Part shown: positions 24,470 through 32,640 of the stretch, piece after piece
Position numbering within the stretch: position 1 is the first letter of the stretch
Layout: the number at the start of each line of letters is the position of its first letter
Assembly: GCF_020832325.1 (NCBI RefSeq)
Contig: NZ_JAFIEU010000051.1
Location: 62,001 to 126,000, forward strand
Direction: 5' to 3'
DNA length: 64,000 nt
From: Lunatimonas sp.
GTDB lineage: Bacteria > Bacteroidota > Bacteroidia > Cytophagales > Cyclobacteriaceae
Notes under the pieces: generated by a model
What the model was told of the DNA's origin: nothing
The model's input: the letters and a program-made list of their open reading frames with translations, nothing else
The model's database searches: none
Program-made: the position numbers and the translations under genes

Positions 24470-27400
24470 TGGTTAGATTTTTACTGGCGAGACCCATAGC
24501 AGTAGGCATGACCTTTTTGGCACTGATCGTATTCAGTGTAATCGTGTTTCGTACACTTCCTATCTCCCTGCTGCCTCCGATAGATGTACCACAGATCGTG
24601 GTTAAGGTAAATTACCCAAATGCTTCCCCTCAGGCCATTGAGCAAAACATCCTCAGCAATATCCGGGAGGGACTGATGACTCTCAATGGGCTGGAGCATA
24701 TGGAGAGTAAGGCCGGCAGTGAGGTGGGCAATATACGGCTAACCTTTGACTTCAAAACCAAAATGGAGTTGGCCTATATTGATGTAAACGAAAAGATTGA
24801 CCGACTTATCAGTGGCTTGCCAGAGGATTTGCCGCGTCCGCAGGTAATTCGGATAAATACCAACGATATTCCCGTTGTGAGGGTACAGGTACTTCCAAAG
24901 GGAGAGATGGACTATGCGGAGGTTTCATTGCTGGTCGAAAACGTACTAAAGAAGCGCCTGGAGCAGCTAGATGGCATTGCCTTGGTGGACATCAACGGCA
25001 AACAGGAAAGGGTAATCACCGTCGAGCCGAATCGGGCAGCCTTGGCAAGCTTGGGTATGACGGAGCAGCATGTGATTGACGCGATCAAAGCCGGAAACAG
25101 TGAACTACCCGGCATCAGCGTGGAAGATGGGCAATTTCGCTACTACCTGAGGCTTGCTACCCGAATAGACACGCCGGAGGATATCATGAGACTGCCCGTG
25201 CGAAAGGATGGCAGATCCTCGGTAACCCTTGGAAAGGTAGCTTCGGTGGGCTATGAAATTGCCAAGCCGGTTGGCTTTCACTTGTACAATGGCAGGGAGG
25301 GGCTTGTGATCACCGTGCATAAACAGGCAATAGCTAAAATGAACGAACTCATGCCGTTGGTACGGGATGCTGTGGATCAGTTTAGACTGGATTACCCTCA
25401 AGTTGAATTTGAGCTTACCCAGGATCAATCCATGTTGCTCAATGCCGGGATTGATAACCTACAGACCAGCCTCTTGTTTGGTGGGATCTTTGCCTTTGGT
25501 GTTTTGTTTTTCTTCATGGGAAATTATCGGATGCCAATCATCATCGGGGTGAGCTTGCCATCTTCCCTGATAATCAGTTTTCTCGTTTTTTATTTCTTTG
25601 ATATTTCGATCAATGTGATCTCCCTTAGTGGTCTTGCACTGGGTTTGGGTATGCTTATTGACAATTCCATCATCGTGCTGGATAATATTAGCCGAAAGCG
25701 ACAAGATGGTTTGCCCCTTTTTGAAGCATGTGTGGTAGGGGTAAATGAGGTCATGTCGGCGTTGATCAGTTCTGTGTTGACCACACTGGCAGTTTTTGTG
25801 CCTTTGGTGTTTTTGAGCGGAATCTCGGGGGCGTTATTTTATGATCAGGCAGTTTCGGTCGCTGCAATTCTATCGGTTTCTCTTTTGGTGGCCTTTGTAT
25901 TGCTTCCATTACTGTATAAACTGCTGTTTTCGAACCGGCAAGGGAAACCAGTTTCAGAGGATAGTCGCCTGTTTTTATCAATTCTTGCGGGATACAAACG
26001 CCTGTACCGCTTGATTTTCGCCCACCGTGCCGTGAGCTTGGTGGTGTTATTGGCGCTTATTCCTGCTATGCTTTTCCTCAGTCAGCTGCTTCCTGTTCAA
26101 GGGCTTCCTCCGATCCAAAAGTTTGATGCATTGCTACAGGTGGATTGGAATGAGCCGATAAATGCCAGTCAGAATCGGGAGCGAATTGCCCGAGTGGTAG
26201 AGGCACTGGAAGGCGCCTTCATTCATGCAGAAAGCGATATAGGTATTCGGCAGTTTTTGCTGTTTGAAGGCGAAAGTTCGATTCAGCAAGCTTCACTTTA
26301 CCTGATGTTTCCAGATCAGGAGCAAAAGGAACGGCAGGAAGCCTTTCTTTCCCGGTATTTTAAACAGCATCATCCTCAGGCCACTGTCGCTATTCAGGAT
26401 GCACCCAATGCCTTTGATCAGCTTTTCAGTTCGGATTTGCCGTACTACGAAGTACGCTGGAAGGATCTTGCGAGCAAGCGACCGGTGGAGGAACGACAGA
26501 TGGATCAATGGCTGGATGAGTTGCCCATACAAGAGTGGGAACCGGGGCCGGGCTTGCAAAAGGAATCGGCCGTGATATTCCGAATCGATCAGGAAAGACT
26601 TGCCCTGTATGGAATAGCCGTGGATCAACTATTGCAGCAGATCCAAAAGCTGTTTGGCAGTTACCTGATTACCGATATCAAGCGATTTGGAGAAGTTACA
26701 CCGATTCGGCTCAAGGAAAACCCCGTGGACTTTCAGCAGGTATTGCGTACACAATATATCCGTGGAAACGACGATACACCGTATTTGTTGAGCAATTTTG
26801 TTCGGGCAGCATACGACAGTCACTACAAATTTGTCACGGCAGACCGGAATGGCATCTATCAGTCGGTGTTGCTGATTGGAGAAAATCCTTCCGAGCATGA
26901 ACAGGTATTGCGTCAATGGGGAGGGGAACGGAATTTATCCGTGGAGTTTGTAGGCCAATATTTCCAAGACCGGGAGACGCTGAGTCAATTGATTGGAATT
27001 CTGCTGATTTCGGTGCTGTTGCTTTATTTTATTTTGGCAGCTCAGTTTGAAAGTTTTCTTCAACCATTGATTGTGATTCTGACCTTGCCCTTGGGTGTTG
27101 GCGGAGCCTTTTTGGTGTTGTGGATCACAGGCACGTCGCTAAACGTAATGTCGGCTATCGGCTTGGTAGTGATGCTGGGTATCATGGTGAATGATGCCAT
27201 TTTAAAGATTGATACGATCAACCGCCTCCGCGTACAATTCGTGGCACTGCCTGAATTCAACACCAAGCAGAGCTTGGAAAAAGCGCTTTATCAGGCTGGA
27301 GAGATCCGTTTGAAACCGATTTTGATGACTTCCATTACCACGATCTTGGCATTGATTCCGGTTGTATTTAGCTCTGGTTTGGGAGCAGATCTACAGCGTC

Positions 27401-27501
27401 CACTGGTATTCAGTGTAATTGGAGGCTTGACGATCGGTACCTTTACTGCTCTTTATTTTGTGCCGTTGATGTATTGGTTTTTGGTGGCCAGGGCAAAATG
27501 A
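24469..27501 (+). CDS. RND efflux pump permease (AcrB/HAE1-like)
   Basis: A 1010-residue inner-membrane proton-driven exporter. The start is ATG 24469, overlapping the adaptor stop (TGATG); GTG 24466 is possible but less likely. It has the RND plan: a first transmembrane helix, a large periplasmic pore/docking domain, helices 2-6 with GLGMLIDNSIIVLDN (TM4, the proton-relay Asp region), a second periplasmic domain and helices 8-12 with VVMLGIMVNDAILKID. The N-terminal segment PIDVPQIVVKVNYPNASPQAIEQNI is typical. The substrate is unknown. It forms an operon with the adaptor only. Confidence 0.93.
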   Translation: MVRFLLARPIAVGMTFLALIVFSVIVFRTLPISLLPPIDVPQIVVKVNYPNASPQAIEQNILSNIREGLMTLNGLEHMESKAGSEVGNIRLTFDFKTKMELAYIDVNEKIDRLISGLPEDLPRPQVIRINTNDIPVVRVQVLPKGEMDYAEVSLLVENVLKKRLEQLDGIALVDINGKQERVITVEPNRAALASLGMTEQHVIDAIKAGNSELPGISVEDGQFRYYLRLATRIDTPEDIMRLPVRKDGRSSVTLGKVASVGYEIAKPVGFHLYNGREGLVITVHKQAIAKMNELMPLVRDAVDQFRLDYPQVEFELTQDQSMLLNAGIDNLQTSLLFGGIFAFGVLFFFMGNYRMPIIIGVSLPSSLIISFLVFYFFDISINVISLSGLALGLGMLIDNSIIVLDNISRKRQDGLPLFEACVVGVNEVMSALISSVLTTLAVFVPLVFLSGISGALFYDQAVSVAAILSVSLLVAFVLLPLLYKLLFSNRQGKPVSEDSRLFLSILAGYKRLYRLIFAHRAVSLVVLLALIPAMLFLSQLLPVQGLPPIQKFDALLQVDWNEPINASQNRERIARVVEALEGAFIHAESDIGIRQFLLFEGESSIQQASLYLMFPDQEQKERQEAFLSRYFKQHHPQATVAIQDAPNAFDQLFSSDLPYYEVRWKDLASKRPVEERQMDQWLDELPIQEWEPGPGLQKESAVIFRIDQERLALYGIAVDQLLQQIQKLFGSYLITDIKRFGEVTPIRLKENPVDFQQVLRTQYIRGNDDTPYLLSNFVRAAYDSHYKFVTADRNGIYQSVLLIGENPSEHEQVLRQWGGERNLSVEFVGQYFQDRETLSQLIGILLISVLLLYFILAAQFESFLQPLIVILTLPLGVGGAFLVLWITGTSLNVMSAIGLVVMLGIMVNDAILKIDTINRLRVQFVALPEFNTKQSLEKALYQAGEIRLKPILMTSITTILALIPVVFSSGLGADLQRPLVFSVIGGLTIGTFTALYFVPLMYWFLVARAK

Positions 27502-27511
27502 GCACATATTT

Positions 27512-27529
27512 CAGTCAAGTCCTTGACTG
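27512..27529. terminator. Hairpin at a convergent gene junction
   Basis: CAGTCAAG (27512-27519) pairs with CTTGACTG (27522-27529) with a 2-base loop. It sits in the 46-base gap between the RND pump and asparagine-synthetase-like genes and probably terminates both. It lacks a good T-tract. Confidence 0.5.
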
Positions 27530-27547
27530 GTATTGGAGCAATTTTGG

Positions 27548-29359
27548 TTATTCGATTGGTGGGAAATTAGTTGAACTGTTTTTTTCTACAAAATAGTCAA
27601 TCTCTTTGATGAAATTAATACGCTTTATTGCCATGTGCCCTAGAGCAGATTGCTCTTCGGTTGGCTCGGGTTGCTCCATAAATAGTCGGTATCGATTTTT
27701 GGGTACGTAGTTTTTTAGCTGCTCCTGTTTACTGCAGATCCAATAGTCGGCAAATGCAAGCGTTTTCGCACCATTGTATTTGGGCTGTAGCCGTACCCGT
27801 TCGGGTAAAATGTCCTTGGTAAGTTCTCGAAATACTGTCCGGTTGTATTTCTTTGGTGCAAATAGGTGTACAGGAAGGCTGTATACCAACTGCAGCAGAC
27901 GAACATCAGCCAATGGATAAACGGTTTCAACTCCGTGTCGGTTTGCATAGGCCCCTTCTGACTCTGTTCGCAGCGTGGTGTGTGGCCTGCACATCCTCCG
28001 CTTCAAAAAGCGACGAAAGGATGGTTCAAAGGGAAAGGACTCATCCTGTATTTGCCCATGAAGAGGACTATCTGGATGAAGTAGGTTTCGTTGTTGCTGT
28101 ATTTTACGGAAGGCAGGGTTCGTAGAACCGTGAAGCATGCCCCAAAAGTAATGGGCAATTCCTTTGAGGGCCTTCAACCGGAAGTCTCTCAAATGTGCCA
28201 CTAGTCCCCGTATATCTACTTGGTGGATGTACTCATGGAAGTAGTTATTTCCCGATGTAGAGATGCCTTCGTCACCGGGGAAGCCGCTAAACATCACCTC
28301 TACCCCATGCTCTTCGGCACTAACTTTAAACAGGGTGTCTTGCCAAATCGCATCACTGTTGGCAAGGCCACCCATTACTTTATTTCGCGTATTCAGTTCG
28401 TCGAACACATCCGAAAAGTGAAACTTGGTGATCGGGTGGTGATTTTTTCTATCTAGGCTTGCAAATGCGATGATCTCTTCCTGAGTATTTTGTTCATCCA
28501 CACCGGTGGGGGAATACGGTTTGGTCTCTTCCGTTAGCACAAAGGAATAGGTATGCAGGTTTTGCGTGGGCATCAATTTTGAAAGTAACACGGCAATGGC
28601 CGAGGAGTCCATGCCCCCACTTAACTGGCAGCCTACGGTTGTTTTATGGCGAATTCTACATTGAATGGACGTTATTAGGCAGGTCATCAACCGATTGAGA
28701 TAATCTTCTTCGGTTTTGCAATCGGGGATCGTTATTTTGGTTAGCTCCCAATAACGGACTTCCTCCAGCGTATTTTCAGGGCTTACTGCCAGAAAGTGCG
28801 CTGGCTTTAGACGTCGGATTGGACTGAAAAAGGTCTCCTCAACCGGCTGTGTATATCCTTTCAGTTCTCGCGCTACATAGTGGAGGTTGATTTCCGGGGG
28901 GGAGGGTACCGCCTGCTTTAGATCGTGTATTCTGGTAGAGATTATTAGCAGGTTTTGGTGGATTATGTAAAATAGGGGGCGAATTCCGATAGGGTCTTTT
29001 GCCAAGAGAAAGGTATTTTTTGCTGTATCCACCAATACAAAGCTGAAATCGCCGATCAGTCTGACTAGGCATTGGTTCCCCCATTTTTGGTAAGCGGAGT
29101 GAATCAGTTCCAAGTCACCCGCTCCTTCGTTGATAGACAATGCGGTACCTAGTTCGTCTCTGTTGTCAATTCTCGCCCAGCCGCAAATCAGTATGCTGTT
29201 TTCAGTGTCTGCAAAGATGTTTTCAGATTGGTACCCTATCAGCAGGCAATTGGTGGATTCGATGAGATGTTTTTCGGTAGTAAGTTCTTCGGGTAGAAAG
29301 GAGCGGACATCGTGTTGGCCTGATTCATCTAAATGGAGGATTGCAAAAAAACCTTTCAT
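27548..29359 (-). CDS. Asparagine-synthetase-like protein lacking the glutaminase Cys
   Basis: A 603-residue AsnB-type protein. The N-terminal Ntn-amidotransferase fold is present (ILICGWARIDNRDELG, WGNQCLVRLIGDFSFVLVD, LAKDPIGIRPLFY), but residue 2 is Lys (MKGFF) instead of the catalytic Cys. It therefore cannot use glutamine in the normal way. The synthetase half has the PPi-loop VGCQLSGGMDSSAIAV and a late AsnB-like segment with YPLADVRLLQLVYSLP. Such proteins include ammonia-using AsnB forms and the lasso-peptide cyclases. No precursor, RRE or protease gene was found beside it, so it is best called an asparagine synthase-related adenylating enzyme. Confidence 0.83.
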   Translation of the reverse strand: MKGFFAILHLDESGQHDVRSFLPEELTTEKHLIESTNCLLIGYQSENIFADTENSILICGWARIDNRDELGTALSINEGAGDLELIHSAYQKWGNQCLVRLIGDFSFVLVDTAKNTFLLAKDPIGIRPLFYIIHQNLLIISTRIHDLKQAVPSPPEINLHYVARELKGYTQPVEETFFSPIRRLKPAHFLAVSPENTLEEVRYWELTKITIPDCKTEEDYLNRLMTCLITSIQCRIRHKTTVGCQLSGGMDSSAIAVLLSKLMPTQNLHTYSFVLTEETKPYSPTGVDEQNTQEEIIAFASLDRKNHHPITKFHFSDVFDELNTRNKVMGGLANSDAIWQDTLFKVSAEEHGVEVMFSGFPGDEGISTSGNNYFHEYIHQVDIRGLVAHLRDFRLKALKGIAHYFWGMLHGSTNPAFRKIQQQRNLLHPDSPLHGQIQDESFPFEPSFRRFLKRRMCRPHTTLRTESEGAYANRHGVETVYPLADVRLLQLVYSLPVHLFAPKKYNRTVFRELTKDILPERVRLQPKYNGAKTLAFADYWICSKQEQLKNYVPKNRYRLFMEQPEPTEEQSALGHMAIKRINFIKEIDYFVEKNSSTNFPPIE

Positions 29360-29388
29360 GTGTTTATAATTGTTTTTTAAAGGTCACA
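29357..29388 (-). repeat. Start-codon-abutting dispersed repeat, copy 1a
   Basis: The plus-strand sequence CATGTGTTTATAATTG, then a T-run, then AAAGGTCACA begins at the start codon of the asparagine-synthetase-like gene. Five other copies are in the window. On the minus strand it contains ACCTTTA/G, close to a Bacteroidota -7 element, so it may carry the promoter. Confidence 0.7.
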
Positions 29389-29672
29389 TGGAATCTCGCA
29401 CGTATTATAATCGTCCCTCCGTGTGTCGCTTGCGTCGTGCTCGATTTCATCTGTTTATTTTTTGTTTTTCAAAGGTCACACGTCCGCCTTGTCTGTAACC
29501 GGGGAATTCCTTAGAATTGCCATGCAAATCTACAAAATCATTTGCGCCTTCAAGTTATTTTTTTCCCGTTTAGCCCCATATTGAAAAGGAATACAAGGGA
29601 ATAGTTGGTCGAAATAAAATTTTATGGTTTATTTAGGGTATAGACGTTTGTTAACAACTAAACCCAAATATT
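29360..29672. other. Intergenic region with repeat copies, no gene
   Basis: This 313-base gap holds repeat copies 1a and 1b and then AT-rich sequence. A search for a small precursor peptide upstream of the asparagine-synthetase-like gene gave only frames of 28 codons or fewer, one of them made of the repeat itself. None is convincing. No clear promoter for the GTG-initiated oxidoreductase was seen. Confidence 0.5.
29448..29480 (-). repeat. Dispersed repeat, copy 1b (no gene attached)
   Basis: CATCTGTTTATT, then a T-rich run, then CAAAGGTCACA. It repeats copy 1a about 90 bases further upstream, preceded by GTGCTCGATTT, which also precedes copy 2b. It is a free copy not joined to a real reading frame. 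Confidence 0.7.
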
Positions 29673-31139
29673 GTGAACGAAAGAAGGTCTTTTTTAAAAA
29701 AATCCGCACTCGGTACTGCGGGTATATCCATGGGTGCGCTTGGCTTTAGTGCAAAATCCTACTCGGCTATCGTGGGTGCTAACGAACGGCTGCGGATAGC
29801 GGTATGTGGTCTCAATGGAAGAGGTAAGTCCCACATTGGTGGGTTTACTGCCTTGGAAGATGTTGAGATCGCGTATCTGGTAGATCCCGACAGCCGGGTC
29901 CTTGCCGAACGTATCCAAAGCCTCAAGGACGGTGGCGGTGTACATTCCCGTGCCCGGGGGGAGGCGGATGTACGCCGCGTTCTCGAGGACAAAAACATCG
30001 ATGCAATAACGGTAGCTACGCCCAACCACTGGCATTCGCTAATGGTGATATGGGCCGCACAGGCCGGAAAGCATTGCTATGTGGAAAAGCCAGCAAGCCA
30101 CGATGTGTATGAGGGCCGGGTAGCGTTGGCTGCCGCTCAGAAATACGGGGTGGTGATTCAGCATGGTGCCCAGCGGCGAAGTGAAGCCCGGTGGGCCAAT
30201 CAAATCAGCGACATCCGGTCTGGCAAATACGGAAAAATGCTTGTTTCGCATGGCTTTGCATGCAAGCCAAGAGTCGGGATAGGGCACAAACCCTACGCTG
30301 CGGCACCTGCCAACTTGGATTGGAATCTCTGGAAAGGGCCGGCGGTCATTGACCGGTTTCACGAAAATCTGGTGCACTACAACTGGCATTGGAACTGGCA
30401 GGTAGGAAACGGCGAATTAAACAACCAAGGAACGCACCAATTGGATGTGGCCTATTGGGCCTTGGATCCTGAGGTGGCCAATACGCACCCTAAACGGGTG
30501 ATGGCGATGGGGGGGCGTTTTTCATGGAACGATCAGGGAGAGACACCCAATACCATGTTTGCCATTGCCGAGTTTGCTAATGGACAGCAGGTCTTTTTTA
30601 ACGTAAGAAATGTCAACCACGAAGGCTACGTGCAAGAGGTCACCAATCGGTTTTATTTTGAGGATGGAGGAAAGCTCATCGATGGGGAGTACCACTCCCA
30701 CAATGGAAGTCAACCCCGGAATGTACCGATTACTGAAGTGAAAATTACGCCGGGGGGGCCTTATGGTAGCTTTGTGGCTGCCTGTAAGGCGGGAGACCCC
30801 ATGATGGCAAACGGCAATATGTACGATGCGCATTACAGCTGCACGTTGGGCCATTTGATGAATATTTCTTACAGGTTGGGAGAGAAAGTTCCCTTTAATG
30901 CTAAGGCAGGGCGCTTTGGTGATAATCCACTTGCCTATGAGGAGTTTATGAAGATACATGCCATTGCGAGAGATGGAATGGGTGTGCCAGAAGATAAAGC
31001 AGAGTATGTTGTAGGACCCTGGCTGGAATTTGATGGGGATGCTGAACATTTTGTGGGAGACCATTCCGTAGAGGCTAACCGATTGCTCTACGATCCACGT
31101 AACGCCGAATTTGACATCCCCTCGCCAAAGTCGGTTTGA
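29673..31139 (+). CDS. Tat-exported Gfo/Idh/MocA oxidoreductase
   Basis: A 488-residue protein with a GTG start (no in-frame ATG nearby) and a Tat signal, ERRSFLKKSALGTAGISMGALGF. The NAD(P)-binding Rossmann half shows RIAVCGLNGRGKSHI, and the conserved EKP motif is CYVEKPASHDV (about residue 148). The C-terminal alpha/beta half includes HYNWHWNWQVGNGELNNQGTHQLDVAYWALDP. Such exported members are abundant in Bacteroidota and act on sugars or glycosides in the periplasm. The substrate here is unknown. With the GMC dehydrogenase at 15.7 kb it could belong to oxidative (3-keto) glycoside metabolism, but the two loci are not adjacent. Confidence 0.9.
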   Translation: MNERRSFLKKSALGTAGISMGALGFSAKSYSAIVGANERLRIAVCGLNGRGKSHIGGFTALEDVEIAYLVDPDSRVLAERIQSLKDGGGVHSRARGEADVRRVLEDKNIDAITVATPNHWHSLMVIWAAQAGKHCYVEKPASHDVYEGRVALAAAQKYGVVIQHGAQRRSEARWANQISDIRSGKYGKMLVSHGFACKPRVGIGHKPYAAAPANLDWNLWKGPAVIDRFHENLVHYNWHWNWQVGNGELNNQGTHQLDVAYWALDPEVANTHPKRVMAMGGRFSWNDQGETPNTMFAIAEFANGQQVFFNVRNVNHEGYVQEVTNRFYFEDGGKLIDGEYHSHNGSQPRNVPITEVKITPGGPYGSFVAACKAGDPMMANGNMYDAHYSCTLGHLMNISYRLGEKVPFNAKAGRFGDNPLAYEEFMKIHAIARDGMGVPEDKAEYVVGPWLEFDGDAEHFVGDHSVEANRLLYDPRNAEFDIPSPKSV

Positions 31140-31404
31140 TAATATCGGTTTGATTTTGCGTAGTGCGCAGCTGACGGCGTATTTCTCCATGGTTTATCCG
31201 GAGGAATATGCCGTCTCCTGTTACCAAGGGAAGGCGTATTGGTGATGATTTGAGTAAATAGTATCTTTTTAAGTTTAAATAAATGTTAAAATATAGAGTT
31301 GAAGGTGTTTTATTAACCAAAATATTTTTGCTTTTCTATATTATTTTTTTAGTTTTAACTGGTCGTTTTTCTGACATTGTTTCCGAATATGGTTTGAACC
31401 AGCT

Positions 31405-32574
31405 ATGAACTACTCGCGCGTTTTGTTTTTAGGTATTGGTAGCCTTGTCCTATGGATGGGACTTTCATCCTGTAGTTCGGATGTAGCGCGTGAAACCACT
31501 GATTTTTCAGTCCGGTTTGATGTGGTAGATAGTTTGGTGATAGACTATTTGGGCGAACTTACCCTTCTAAACGAGAGATCAGATGGGTCGGAATTTTTAT
31601 TGTACGATTTTCGGGCTTCAACTTACGTGCGCGTATCCGAGGATGGTACCATTCATTTTACGAAAAAACTCGAGAAAGACGGGAAAGACAACCACGGGGA
31701 TGTCATGGTGACGGCAGGGTATTTCGGTGACAGTACCATTGCAGTGTTTGGCATGCAGGGATACTACCTCTACGACCTTAGGTTTAATTTAAAGGAAAAA
31801 AAATCTTTCCCCTTTCAAGTGTACACAAACTCAGTGGGTGGTGCCCATGGAATTCGGCAGATTGGGGATTTTTTGTTTACCAGCCGATATCCAGAGGACC
31901 TTTCAGCTGACTTTTTTGAAAAGCCAGACTATCTAGCTGAGTTCCCCTATTTAACGCTCTACGACTGGAGGAATGATGAAATTCGTTCCGAACAATACAT
32001 TCCTGTAGAGTCAAAAATGATACAGAGACCGGGTAAATATCGAGAGCCAGCTCCGCATGCACTTCTTCAAGATGAGGAATTGCTACTGCTTTTCTATTAT
32101 AGCCCCGAGATTTATCGGTATTCCCTGCCTTCTTTGGAATTGTTGGGGAGTATGGATTTGCAGCCAAGTACCGCCTATTCCCAAGTAGTGGCAGTAAGTG
32201 ATATGGGGAGGCCTTTTGAGCAGTTTTTTTCGGATCTGGCGGGGTCATCCTATTTTCATTTTTCGAAAGTCGGTTCTTTCCTACTTGCCGGTTACAAAGC
32301 TGGAGTACCTCAGACGGAGGTAGATGCTCTTCCAAGAGATCGTGTGGGTGGACCGAAGTTTATGGAGTTGGTTGAAAAATACAAGAAGAATCATTACCAA
32401 TTAGTGCTAGACGGTAAAAAAGTATGGGAGGGTCCCTTGGAGGTGGAATTTCGACATTCGGGCCAACGATTGTATGCTCACCGAAATTTAAAGCACAGGC
32501 AGCAGGAGGAAGAACTGGACTATGTGGTCCTGTACTTTTATGACATATCATTGGAGCCATCTAGTAGCTCGTAG
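31405..32574 (+). CDS. Beta-propeller-like lipoprotein (DUF4221-like), paralogue 1
   Basis: A 389-residue lipoprotein with lipobox LSSC after a hydrophobic signal. The mature start VVDSLVIDYLGELTLLNERSDG parallels LVDSLVVDELNTLVIDDYSPETG of the gene at 35790. Both share length, a G-Y-Y-L/H-I-Y-D-L-style strand repeat and a YDIS/KLRI-type end, so they are paralogues. I recall the DUF4221 family of Cyclobacteriaceae as having this shape; this is from memory, not a profile match. The fold is probably a 6-bladed propeller. It precedes an RND permease gene by 66 bases across a strong hairpin. The function is unknown, presumably envelope-associated. Confidence 0.65.
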   Translation: MNYSRVLFLGIGSLVLWMGLSSCSSDVARETTDFSVRFDVVDSLVIDYLGELTLLNERSDGSEFLLYDFRASTYVRVSEDGTIHFTKKLEKDGKDNHGDVMVTAGYFGDSTIAVFGMQGYYLYDLRFNLKEKKSFPFQVYTNSVGGAHGIRQIGDFLFTSRYPEDLSADFFEKPDYLAEFPYLTLYDWRNDEIRSEQYIPVESKMIQRPGKYREPAPHALLQDEELLLLFYYSPEIYRYSLPSLELLGSMDLQPSTAYSQVVAVSDMGRPFEQFFSDLAGSSYFHFSKVGSFLLAGYKAGVPQTEVDALPRDRVGGPKFMELVEKYKKNHYQLVLDGKKVWEGPLEVEFRHSGQRLYAHRNLKHRQQEEELDYVVLYFYDISLEPSSSS

Positions 32575-32595
32575 CAATTGTTCCTCAATTGCTAC
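32571..32595 (+). terminator. Stem-loop at the end of the first propeller gene
   Basis: GTAGCAATTG (32571-32580) pairs perfectly with CAATTGCTAC (32586-32595) around TTCCT. The stem includes the TAG stop. There is no T-tract, so it is more likely an attenuator or mRNA-processing stem than a full terminator before the RND gene. Confidence 0.5.
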
Positions 32596-32640
32596 GGTTG
32601 GTACATCTAAAGTAGTGGAAAACGTTAAAATAAATAAGGT

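Noticed and set aside
24469-27501. A TolC-type outer-membrane gene for the RND pump
   Set aside because: No such gene is found in the flanks; the next gene is the convergent asparagine-synthetase-like gene.
29360-29672. A possible RiPP precursor upstream of the asparagine-synthetase-like gene
   Set aside because: The only minus-strand frames are 28 codons or shorter, one made of the dispersed repeat, none with a leader-core look; no lasso leader peptidase is nearby.
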